Shown here: one piece after another, positions 49,058 to 60,110 of the stretch
How positions within the stretch are numbered: the first letter of the stretch is position 1
Layout: each line of letters begins with the position of its first letter
Assembly: GCF_037975245.1 (NCBI RefSeq)
Contig: NC_092561.1
Location: 4,266,001 to 4,330,000 of the forward strand
Source: Apostichopus japonicus
Taxonomy: Eukaryota; Echinodermata; Holothuroidea; Aspidochirotida; Stichopodidae
Length of the DNA: 64,000 nucleotides
Direction of reading: 5' to 3'
Made by a program: the position numbers and the translations under genes
Notes under the pieces: model-generated
What the model was told of the DNA's origin: nothing
The model's database searches: none
Seen by the model: only the letters and a program-made list of their open reading frames with translations

Positions 49058-49500
49058 TTAACACAAAAAATAAAAGCGAACTCCAATGTTGGGTATACGT
49101 AGCTACTTTTATTTTGAAAACTGCGAAACTGACGCTGCATGCCTCTTATAACATTATTGACGCATTTCTGGATAAGGTATGAAAGTAAATAGTTTAACAA
49201 ACGCTTCCTCTTTACCTTAAATTACTAAAACATTTCGATATATTCTGACAAACTATCTCTTAGTTTATAAAATATATATATATATTATTTTAACACAAAA
49301 AATAAAAGCGAACTCCAATGTTGGGTATACGTAGCTACTTTTATTTTGAAAACTGCGAAACTGACGCTGCATGCCTCTTATAACATTATTGACGCATTTC
49401 TGGATAAGGTATGAAAGTAAATAGTTTAACAAACGCTTCCTCTTTACCTTAAATTACTAAAACATTTCGATATATTCTGACAAACTATCTCTTAGTTTAT

Positions 49501-49579
<79 letters not shown>

Positions 49580-50028
49580 TTAACACAAAAAATAAAAGCG
49601 AACTCCAATGTTGGGTATACGTAGCTACTTTTATTTTGAAAACTGCGAAACTGACGCTGCATGCCTCTTATAACATTATTGACGCATTTCTGGATAAGGT
49701 ATGAAAGTAAATAGTTTAACAAACGCTTCCTCTTTACCTTAAATTACTAAAACATTTCGATATATTCTGACAAACTATCTCTTAGTTTATAAAATATATA
49801 TATATATATATAGTATTTTAACACAAAAAATAAAAGCGAACTCCAATGTTGGGTATACGTAGCTACTTTTATTTTGAAAACTGCGAAACTGACGCTGCAT
49901 GCCTCTTATAACATTATTGACGCATTTCTGGATAAGGTATGAAAGTAAATAGTTTAACAAACGCTTCCTCTTTACCTTAAATTACTAAAACATTTCGATA
50001 TATTCTGACAAACTATCTCTTAGTTTAT

Positions 50029-50073
<45 letters not shown>

Positions 50074-50590
50074 TTAACACAAAAAATAAAAGCAAACTCC
50101 AATGTTGGGTATACATAGCTACTTTTATTTTGAAAACTGCGGAACTGACGCTGCATGCCTCTTATAACATTATTGACGCATTTCTGGATAAGGTATGAAA
50201 GTAAATAGTTTAACAAACGCTTCCTCTTTACCTTAAATTACTAAAACATTTCGATATATTCTGACAAACTATCTCTTAGTTTATAAAATATATATATGTA
50301 TATATATATTATTTTAACACAAAAAATAAAAGCGAACTCCAATGTTGGGTATACGTAGCTACTTTTATTTTGAAAACTGCGAAACTGACGCTGCATGCCT
50401 CTTATAACATTATTGACGCATTTCTGGATAAGGTATGAAAGTAAATAGTTTAACAAACGCTTCCTCTTTACTTATAATATTATTGACGCATTTCTGGATA
50501 AGGTATGAAAGTAAATAGTTTAACAAACGCTTCCTCTTTACCTTAAATTACTAAAACATTTCGATATATTCTGACAAACTATCTCTTAGT

Positions 50591-50621
<31 letters not shown>

Positions 50622-51144
50622 TATTTTAACACAAAAAATAAAAGCGAACTCCAATGTTGGGTATACGTAGCTACTTTTATTTTGAAAACTGCGAAACTGA
50701 CGCTGCATGCCTCTTATAACATTATTGACGCATTTCTGGATAAGGTATGAAAGTAAATAGTTTAACAAACGCTTCCTCTTTACTTATAATATTATTGACG
50801 CATTTCTGGATAAGGTATGAAAGTAAATAGTTTAACAAACGCTTCCTCTTTACCTTAAATTACTAAAACATTTCGATATATTCTTACAAACTATCTCTTA
50901 GTTTATAACATATATATATATATATATATATATTATTTTAACACAAAAAATAAAAGCAAACTCCAATGTTGGGTATACATAGCTACTTTTATTTTGAAAA
51001 CTGCGGAATTGACGCTGCATGCCTCTTATAACATTATTGACGCATTTCTGGATAAGGTATGAAAGTAAATAGTTTAACAAACGCTTCCTCTTTACCTTAA
51101 ATTACTAAAACATTTCGATATATTCTGACAAACTATCTCTTAGT

Positions 51145-51201
<57 letters not shown>

Positions 51202-51884
51202 TTAACACAAAAAATAAAAGCAAACTCCAATGTTGGGTATACATAGCTACTTTTATTTTGAAAACTGCGGAACTGACGCTGCATGCCTCTTATAACATTA
51301 TTGACGCATTTCTGGATAAGGTATGAAAGTAAATAGTTTAACAAACGCTTCCTCTTTACCTTAAATTACTAAAACATTTCGATATATTCTGACAAACTAT
51401 CTCTTAGTTTATAAAATATATATATATATATTATTTTAACACAAAAAATAAAAGCGAACTCCAATGTTGGGTATACGTAGCTACTTTTATTTTGAAAACT
51501 GCGAAACTGACGCTGCATGCCTCTTATAACATTATTGACGCATTTCTGGATAAGGTATGAAAGTAAATAGTTTAACAAACGCTTCCTCTTTACCTTAAAT
51601 TACTAAAACATTTCGATATATTCTGACAAACTATCTCTTAGTTTATAAAATATATATATATATATATAGTATTTTAACACAAAAAATAAAAGCGAACTCC
51701 AATGTTGGGTATACGTAGCTACTTTTATTTTGAAAACTGCGAAACTGACGCTGCATGCCTCTTATAACATTATTGACGCATTTCTGGATAAGGTATGAAA
51801 GTAAATAGTTTAACAAACGCTTCCTCTTTACCTTAAATTACTAAAACATTTCGATATATTCTGACAAACTATCTCTTAGTTTAT

Positions 51885-51951
<67 letters not shown>

Positions 51952-52165
51952 TTAACACAAAAAATAAAAGCAAACTCCAATATTGGGTATACATAGCTAC
52001 TTTTATTTTGAAAACTGCGGAACTGACGCTGCATGCCTCTTATAACATTATTGACGCATTTCTGGATAAGGTATGAAAGTAAATAGTTTAACAAACGCTT
52101 CCTCTTTACCTTAAATTACTAAAACATTTCGATATATTCTGACGAACTATCTTTTAGTTTATAAA
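43016..52165. repeat. 9.1-kb satellite array, about 36 monomers of ~232 bp plus TA runs
   Basis: Each monomer has a variable TA run, ATTATTTTAACACAAAAAAT, a CAAACTCC/CGAACTCC block, GGGTATACATAGCTAC, TTGACGCATTTCTGGATAAG, TTAACAAACGCTTCCTCTTT and ATTTCGATATATTCTGACAA. TA runs range from about 9 to over 70 bp. Partial ~77-bp duplications occur at about 46645, 46949, 50470 and 50780. Diagnostic variants (TATAGTATTTT, TATATGTATATA, AACAGAAAA) recur in the same order, showing higher-order blocks. The first and last monomers carry ATATTGGGTATACAT like the single monomer behind gene A, while central ones carry ATGTTGGGTATACGT. The recurrent 60-79 codon - strand frames are repeat translations. Confidence 0.95.
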
Positions 52166-52529
52166 ATCTACCGTGATCTTGTGATATCGATATTTGATAT
52201 TTGAATGTTTATTGAGGAAAAGTTTGCTTATTAAAGAGTATGAACATTTTTTGTTTCTATGAATAGATATAAACTTCTGATCTGAATTCCATGTTTAATA
52301 ATGATAGTTTATTTGTTTATTTATTTAATATATTTATACAGGGTAACATATCCAACATTGTTTTTATAAACAGTGGTCCTGTGAAACAATTAAAATATGC
52401 ACACAAAAAAACAGATATTAAATAAAACAGGCACCAAAAATGCTAAAAAAAAATAACTAAAGAACGATAAAGGTAACATTAAGATATCATGTAAACTTTA
52501 AGATGGCATTTAAAAGTATTAAAATAAAT

Positions 52530-52965
52530 GCATTCCTTAATCAGATAGACTGTTCCAAACGGTTGGACCCATAAATGAGGAGGAGTTTTTAAAACATTCT
52601 AACCTATCATCAGGCACGTGAAGATCATTTACATTAAAAGAACGCGTGAGTCCATAATCCTGAACATCAACCTGCATAGTAACATCATTAGAAGTTTAAT
52701 CTGGCGCCACACCATGTATGGCTTTAAACATTAAAATAGATATAAAATAATTCCTTCTTTGTTTCACATTCATCCATGGAAGTTCCATTACTAGAATAAT
52801 GCCTCTAAAATAAGTAAAATCATTATTTTTAGTAACAATCCTTGCAGCCCTATTCTTTTTAATGAAATCGTGCATTATTATGCAGTGTGACAACTCTGTA
52901 ATTTCGGGATAGGCTAACTATAGCCAGTAATTATTTTCATATATTTGTCAAAACTAGGTATAAAA
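52530..52965 (-). pseudogene. LINE reverse-transcriptase tail fragment, unit C
   Basis: On the - strand it gives IKKNRAARIVTKNN, MELPWMNVKQRRNYF and MFKAIHGVAPD followed by a TAA, after which the same frame continues to GPTVWNSL. This is the end of a non-LTR retrotransposon ORF2, truncated at both ends. The TAA is shared with the copies in B and D, so the fragment was already dead when the unit was duplicated. Confidence 0.7.
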
Positions 52966-55214
52966 AGTTGATAACTGACAACCGAACGATTGCGCGCAAA
53001 TTGCGCACATTTATTTTACAAAGAGTTGCCGTGTCCGAAGTGGCACATCATGGCAAGAAAAGAAAGAAACATTACTGAGCTCGAAACGTGCGAATAATTG
53101 CGTTGGCATATGTTTGGGTTTTAAACGGCATCTTTGGGCACATACAACGACGAATAATAATAGAGGGTGAAATATACACGCGGATATTTCTCGCGAAGCG
53201 TTCGTCCGATATTTTGTTTCATACAGAACATTCCGAACACTAAATTACATAGTGAAAAGATAGGAAGGAACAATCACTGAGTGGGGGGGGGGGGGCGGGT
53301 CTGGGGATCCATAGATATAAAAAAAATCAAACATTTTAAGATGCAACTTCTGCCGGCATCTGGCAGTCAAGAATAGTACACAGGCAACATGTTTTCACGT
53401 TGCACCGTGTGTTGTAAAGCTTCTTTCTGTAACCCTTATTCTTAAAAACAGAATAGGGTAAGATTGGGGAGAATCGGGAACGATTTGACCCCACCCATCA
53501 GGAAAAAAAGAACAAGAACAACAAGTTAACAAGAAATATTGCTTTCAATTGAACCTGTATCAGTCATACATTGATTGCATATTTCATTTCGATAAAGCAT
53601 TGAGTTGGCCTTTTAAGTTCGCTTAAAGTTATGGTACTTTATAATTTAAACAAAAGAAGAAAGAAATAATATTAAAATAGTGAACACCATTACAAAAGTC
53701 GTTACAACAGTGGTGGACTATAACTGTACCGTATTAAACAATGACTGACAACATGCACTTACTTTGTTATTGCAGTGTACAACCTCCCCCCACCCCCCCC
53801 CCCCCCAATTTAAACTGAGGCAAGGTAATTCTAACGGTTCTTGTGTGTGAAACATGTAGATTACCTTCTAGCCGCCTTATTTGATTGCTTACGTTGTTCT
53901 GGTGCTTTTCGATCGAATATGTTGGTTTTGTGAAATGGACTTTTAAGTTTTTACATAACGCCCTCTATTTTTATTTTTTATCGTTAGAGCAGTTCACACT
54001 TGGCTTTTCTTTCGATGATTAATATCTTACTGGTGCTTTTCTATTTCTTGTAAAGCATCGACTTTCTTTGTGAGTGATTACTTTGCTTTAACCGTGAGCC
54101 GAGTTACTTCATATCTTCATTTGTTACTTACCACAATGCTAAATATAATATCATTATGAGAACCTTGATTTTGATTTTGGAATCATTATCCCGCTTGATT
54201 TAGTTTGTAAATTAAAAGTTAGCAATACATTTGATGTTCGATCATATCAATGACTTCGTTTTGTATCAGTTATTTGTGACTTTTGTTGAAAACCCGGATC
54301 TATAATGACTTTATTTACATCAAAGCTTCATCAGTAGCTATGGACTACCTAGTCAAGCCTCTCCACTGCTGTTGGCACTGTGCAATGTATATTCCAAATT
54401 TGACAAGCAAAACGTACTATTGCTGAACTTGGGTACCATATGATGGATTAAGGAGAGGATTGGGAGAAGGGATACTCGGCGCACGAATTAAATTAGGGGG
54501 ACTGAGGAATAGGGATAAAGAATACGGTTTTTCTCAGTTTCAGAAAAAAATTTTAAAAAAAAATGAAGGCTTCCAAAACATGTGTGTGTTTGTGTGTGTG
54601 GGGGTGGGGGGTGGATGATAACAAAACTGTTCCTGTGGATCATCTGCCTCAGGAAAATCGTCTCTCTGAAATGTATAAGAAAAACATTTTTTTTTCATAT
54701 TCCTCAAAGAACATTGTAAGATTGTAATTTGTTAATAACACAGAGAAATTTGATATCGGTCTATAAGTATATCATTACCCTGAATTTCATAACGGCATAG
54801 CAAACCTTTACCGTTATACTATATTCATCTAGTTTACTCTAGGATATATAAATGAGGAAGTTGCATAAAACCCATGTAATAAACGGACATGTATTGTAGA
54901 AACTGGTGTGATACAGGGCTATTAAACATCGATTATTAACATTGATACAAAAGATATTAATTAGGACTAAAAGAGTCATTCAGTGAAACCAAAAACAATA
55001 ACTGTATCAAGGGTAAGACCTAAATTTCTATTCGAAATTAAATTTAACGATTAAGTACGATAATTGTGAACGTGTGGTTTTGTTTTTGTTTCCTACAAGG
55101 AAGTTATTCATGTTCAGTAGAATGCTGAGTGCATTCAATTTTGATAATAATCAGTAACAGAGGCAGGTCCATGTTCGGATTTTAGTTCTGACTGCTCCCA
55201 AACAGCGACAGAAA
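52966..55214 (+). other. 5' flank of Ig gene C
   Basis: Non-coding, duplicated from unit B. Contains homopolymer runs (G near 53283-53294; C near 53787-53806) and a GTGTGT/G tract near 54580-54612. No gene recognised. Confidence 0.4.
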
Positions 55215-55604
55215 ATGCGAGGGTGCCATATTTCATTTCTTTTGGTACTACGATTGACCACTGGTGTTGTGTGCAACAATGAGTTCTGTATGGGCTTGCC
55301 TTATGGTTTCCAAAGTAAGCTTATCACCATTGGAAGTAACACAGAAATACACTGTGATATCCGTGATTCCTGTACACGCGGAGTATGGCTGATAACTCTG
55401 GAATCAAATGGAACATCTTACGAACTGTCTTCGGGAAACTGCATTGCTTGTGGTGACTATTTCACAGTTTTCAATAACAAAACGTCGAATTCCCTAATCA
55501 TCGAAAACTTCAATTCAGAATTAAGTGGCATGTACAAGTGTGTAAGCGATTCGTGCTCTAATGGAGTGAAGGCGTCCCCGACGAGGTGTTTCAATGTTAC
55601 GGGG
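55215..55604 (+). CDS. Ig-domain protein C, exon 1 (signal peptide and Ig domain 1)
   Basis: Third paralogue with the same 130-residue exon, starting at the MRGC methionine; here the frame is closed shortly upstream, which supports that start. Donor GTAGCA at 55605. It differs from B at a few residues (TTGVVC in the leader end, NCIACG for NCSACG, which removes the Asn75 sequon). The framework cysteines, GVWLI and SGMYKC are conserved. Confidence 0.74.
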
Positions 55605-55728
55605 GTAGCAAGAGAGCTAAGACAATGTCGTTTAAGACTGTCCTACCTACAAGAAAATGGAACCTCTTCGGTAATAAACTGTTAGAACTGTTGATAACCA
55701 CAAATTATGATATATATGTATTCAATCT

Positions 55729-56188
55729 AGCATACAGTTGGGCAACTCCTTCGCTTTCCTCAGGATATGACATATATTACTGTAGTATAGTTGGGTAACT
55801 CCTCCGTTTTCCTCAGGATATGATGTGTATCACTATAGTATAGTTGCGCAACTCATTCGTTTTCCTCAGTATATGATATGTATCACTGTAGTATAGTTGG
55901 GCAACTCCTCCGTTTTCCTCAGTATATGATATGTATCACTGTAGTATAGTTGGGTAACTCCTCCGTTTTCCTCAGGATATGATATGTATCACTGTAGTAT
56001 AGTTGGGTAACTCCTCCGTTTTCCTCTGTATATGATATGTATCACTGTAGTATAGTTGGGTAACTCCTCCGTTTTCCTCAGGATATGATAAGTATCACTG
56101 TAGTATAGTTGGGCAACTCATTCGTTTCCCTCAGTATATGATATGTATCACTGTAGTATAGTTGGGCAGCTCATTCGTTTTCCTCAGA
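55729..56188. repeat. ~53-bp intronic minisatellite, copy C
   Basis: About nine units, the largest of the four arrays, each with the TTTTCCTCAG look-alike acceptor. Confidence 0.9.
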
Positions 56189-56853
56189 GTAAACTACAAA
56201 TACAAAGAGACCTTGGGTAGAACGATTAAACGATCACAATATTTGGCTAAGTTTTCTACGTTTTGAAAATGGAATTGGTTAAAATGTTGTATATTCCTCT
56301 TCATTGGGAAACATATATATTGATGGATGCATAGTCCGACCAGTACGCTATTGGTTAAGATGTTTACCATTTGGTGCCCAATTTGCTACAACCTACATGG
56401 AGTCGGTGATACTAGAACGTAGGATATAACACAACGTTAATGACAACGTCAGCTCTTACGCACTAGTCTCGCAGTAAGCGATGAAATGAGATAACAGCTT
56501 TATTAAAACGTTTGCCAATAAAAAAAAAAAACACTCTTAAGAACGAAGATTTGATTTTAATTGTGAACATTACAAAGGTGATTTTGCTATCTAGTCTGCG
56601 CGGGATTCACAAGCTCAAAATGAAAAGTTATGACTGTACAGTCTACAAACATAATAATTTAATGGTTTACAGTTTCTGCTACTTGACGACGTCCCGTAAA
56701 GTTGTTGAAAATTTAGTATTAATGCAGATCCCTTTTGACAAATGGTTGATAATTTCGTTCATTAATTATTTTATGAAGTTATTGAATATTTCTTCACTGC
56801 ATGTGTGGTAATTCTCTCAGATACTCTGTTTTGTTCTATTTATTCGAGTGTAG

Positions 56854-56956
56854 ATCTTTACCAACGGTTCCAGTAAAGTATCTGTTCAGACGGGTGCAAG
56901 ATTGAATTTCACATGCATGGATGGGTCAAAAGTCAGAATCAAATGCGGTGACAATG
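56854..56956 (+). CDS. Ig-domain protein C, exon 2
   Basis: A 103-nt exon with TAG acceptor and GTATGC donor. Encodes the same IFTNGSSKVSVQTGARLNFT and CMDGSKVRIKCGDN segment as gene B, in phase with exons 1 and 3. Confidence 0.72.
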
Positions 56957-57358
56957 GTATGCTAATGACTATAGTGAATTATCTCTTTTTAAATTACATA
57001 CTGTAATTAGTCTATACTGTGGTTCTGTTATGCAAGTATATGTTGAGTAAGGTTTTTCAGTTTTTCAGTTTTTTTTGTGTTTTTAATTTTAATTTTAATG
57101 ATCTGAAGAGACTTAGCAAGAGATATTACAGCCAAGTTATGCATTCAATTATTTACACAACCAAACTGATGTCTATATGTCGACAATCTTTTTGCCACTA
57201 GTTTATGTAGGCCTACTCTAAAGAATTATACAATCTTCATAACAAATATCGTTATGATTTAAAGTTATTTACAGATAGGAGACATTCAATATGAGAAGAT
57301 AAAAATAGAAATGTTCTTATCGTAAATATTAATTTGTTCGACGATTCATTCATTTCAG

Positions 57359-57624
57359 AAGAATCAGATGTTCCGAATTATTTTCCCCTTTCTGTGTGTT
57401 CATTTTCAGCAATCGACAAGACGGACAACATAATTGTGGACATTTCTCATAATAATTGTAGAATTAGATGTAAGAAGTCTTTCGATGGTGATGCTCAATG
57501 TAAGACTGACTTATACCTTGTACTAGGTAGGTACATTATTAAATCAAGGGGCGGTAGGCCCGACGATGTCGGAAATCTTCCACGGACTTGTGAACCGCAG
57601 TATGCTGTGGTCATGATGCATTGA
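57359..57624 (+). CDS. Ig-domain protein C, exon 3, transmembrane segment deleted
   Basis: Carries exactly the same 153-bp in-frame deletion as copy B (CKTDLYL joined to VLGRYIIKSRGG) and the same pair of acceptors (after 57358 and after 57409). The tail reads RPDDVGNLPRTCEPQYAVVM then MH. The predicted product is a 235-residue secreted protein. Sharing of the deletion shows that it arose before B and C separated. Confidence 0.74.
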
Positions 57625-58234
57625 TATGGTGTTTAATGTGTTTTTAATTTTATATCAAGTCAATACAAATTAACCAAGCACTGTAAAGACAATCTTTATA
57701 CTCATGTATCCTGCATATATATAGGCCTATATATTTTTCGTTTTTTTTTACTAAAACTTCATGTCATACTTTTCATGGTTTGAAGTTAACATTTCAGAGT
57801 GGAAAACAGTTGTTTATTTGCAGCATTAATATTGGAGGAGTCTCAGCCAATTTTATTTTCAACGAAGTTTTAATAGTTCACCGTATAGCCACTGTAATAT
57901 ATAATAGTCAAGCGTATATACGTTGTAACATAAAATAATCGAGCGTACAGCAGCGGTAATGTAGGCCTAAACAGATTAAACGTTATATCAGCTTACCGAA
58001 GTTGCAGTTAACACAAAAATTTGACTTAATAAAAATATCAACCACATATTGCTATATAATTGGAAACATTATACACCCGTTACAAGAAGGAATGAACACG
58101 AAGGAAATGTACTCTCAACTTGAACAATATTTATGTTCTTTTCATTGTCCTATAGTTCAGTCTATACGGATATTCATTTCGTATCGATTTAACGACACGG
58201 TATATCAGGAAGAAAATATACGTTAGTCGTTACG

Positions 58235-58235
<1 letters not shown>
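57625..58235 (+). other. 3' flank of Ig gene C
   Basis: Nearly identical to the flank behind gene B. Non-coding. Confidence 0.45.
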
Positions 58236-58318
<83 letters not shown>

Positions 58319-58831
58319 TTAACACAAAAAATAAAAGCAAACTCCAATATTGGGTATACATAGCTACTTTTATTTTGAAAACTGCGGAACTGACGCTGCA
58401 TGCCTCTTATAACATTATTGACGCATTTCTGGATAAGGTATGAAAGTAAATAGTTTAACAAACGCTTCCTCTTTACCTTAAATTACTAAAACATTTCGAT
58501 ATATTCTGACAAACTATCTCTTAGTTTATAAAATATATATATATATTATTTTAACACAAAAAATAAAAGCGAACTCCAATGTTGGGTATACATAGCTACT
58601 TTTATTTTGAAAACTGCGGAACTGACGCTGCATGCCTCTTATAACATTATTGACGCATTTCTGGATAAGGTATGAAAGTAAATAGTTTAACAAACGCTTC
58701 CTCTTTACTTATAATATTATTGACGCATTTCTGGATAAGGTATGAAAGTAAATAGTTTAACAAACGCTTCCTCTTTACCTTAAATTACTAAAACATTTCG
58801 ATATATTCTGACAAACTATCTCTTAGTTTAT

Positions 58832-58872
<41 letters not shown>

Positions 58873-59315
58873 TTAACACAAAAAATAAAAGCAAACTCCA
58901 ATATTGGGTATACATAGCTACTTTTATTTTGAAAACTGCGGAACTGACGCTGCATGCCTCTTATAACATTATTGACGCATTTCTGGATAAGGTATGAAAG
59001 TAAATAGTTTAACAAACGCTTCCTCTTTACCTTAAATTACTAAAACATTTCGATATATTCTGACAAACTATCTCTTAGTTTATAAAATATATATATATAT
59101 TATTTTAACACAAAAAATAAAAGCGAACTCCAATGTTGGGTATACATAGCTACTTTTATTTTGAAAACTGCGGAACTGACGCTGCATGCCTCTTATAACA
59201 TTATTGACGCATTTCTGGATAAGGTATGAAAGTAAATAGTTTAACAAACGCTTCCTTTTTACCTTAAATTACTAAAACATTTCGATATATTCTGACGAAC
59301 TATCTTTTAGTTTAT
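58236..59315. repeat. Satellite array behind gene C, about four monomers
   Basis: Same monomer family as at 43-52 kb, opening with a long TA run (58236-58313). It includes one of the ~77-bp partial duplications (about 58708). Monomers alternate between the ATATTGGG and ATGTTGGG types, so homogenisation is incomplete. Confidence 0.92.
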
Positions 59316-59689
59316 AAAATCTACCGTGATCTTGTGATATCGATATTTGATATTTGAATGTTTATTGAGGACAAGTTTGCTTATTAAAGAGTATGAACAT
59401 TTTTTGTTTCTATGAATAGATATAAACTTCTGATCTGAATTCCATGTATAATAATGATAGTTTATTTGTTTATTTATTTAATATATTTATACAGGGTAAC
59501 ATATCCAACATTGTTTTTATAAACAGTAGTCCTGTGAAACAATTAAAATATGCACACAAAAAAAACATATATAAAATAAAACAGGCACCAAAAATGCTAA
59601 AAAAAAATAACTAAAGAACGATAAAGGTAACATTAAGATATCATGTAAACTTTAAGATGACATTTAAAAGTATTAAAATAAATGCATTC

Positions 59690-60110
59690 CTTAATCAGAT
59701 AGACTGTTCCAAACGGTTGGACCCATAAATTAGGAGGAGTTTTTAAAACATTCTAACCTATCATCAGGCACGTGAACATCATTTACATTAAAAGAATGCG
59801 TGAGTCTATCCTGAACATCAACCTGCATAGTAACATGATTAGAAGTTTAATCTGGCGCCACACCATGGATGGCTTTAAACATTGAAATAGGCATAAAATA
59901 ATCCCTTCTTTGTTTCACATTCATCCATGGAAGTTCAATTACTAGATTAATGCCTCTAAAATAAGTAAAATCATTATTTTTTGTAACAATCCTTGCAGCC
60001 CTATTCTTTTTTATGAAATCGTGCATTATTATGCAGTGTGACAACTCTATAATTTCGGGATAGGCTAACTAAAGCCAGTAAATATTTTCATATATTTGTC
60101 AAGACTAGGA
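59690..60110 (-). pseudogene. LINE reverse-transcriptase tail fragment, unit D
   Basis: Third duplicate of the dead LINE ORF2 end, with IELPWMNVKQRRDYF and MFKAIHGVAPD and the shared stop. Truncated and non-functional. Confidence 0.68.

Larger units (their letters stand above)
37083..52165 (+). repeat. Tandem segmental duplication, unit B
   Basis: Direct copy of the unit: LINE tail, long 5' flank, Ig gene B, 3' flank and then a 9.1-kb satellite that makes this unit more than twice as long as the others. Its 5' flank (37880-38430) matches C and the start of D but not A. Confidence 0.88.
52166..59315 (+). repeat. Tandem segmental duplication, unit C
   Basis: Direct copy very similar to B (same LINE tail, 5' flank, gene with the same 153-bp deletion, 3' flank) but with only about four satellite monomers at its end, making it ~7.15 kb long. 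Confidence 0.88.

Noticed and set aside
43016-52165. Recurrent ~60-79 codon - strand frames (MLNYLLSYLIQKCVNNVIRG...) in every satellite monomer
   Set aside because: They translate the monomer plus the TA run (poly Ile-Tyr), end wherever the TA phase dictates, and are identical only because the DNA is homogenised.
36635-58226. Conserved ~74-86 codon + frame (MQLTQ...) behind genes A, B and C
   Set aside because: Conservation follows from duplication of the whole unit. The frame starts in 3' flank, has no splice or leader features, and runs into TA repeats in one copy.
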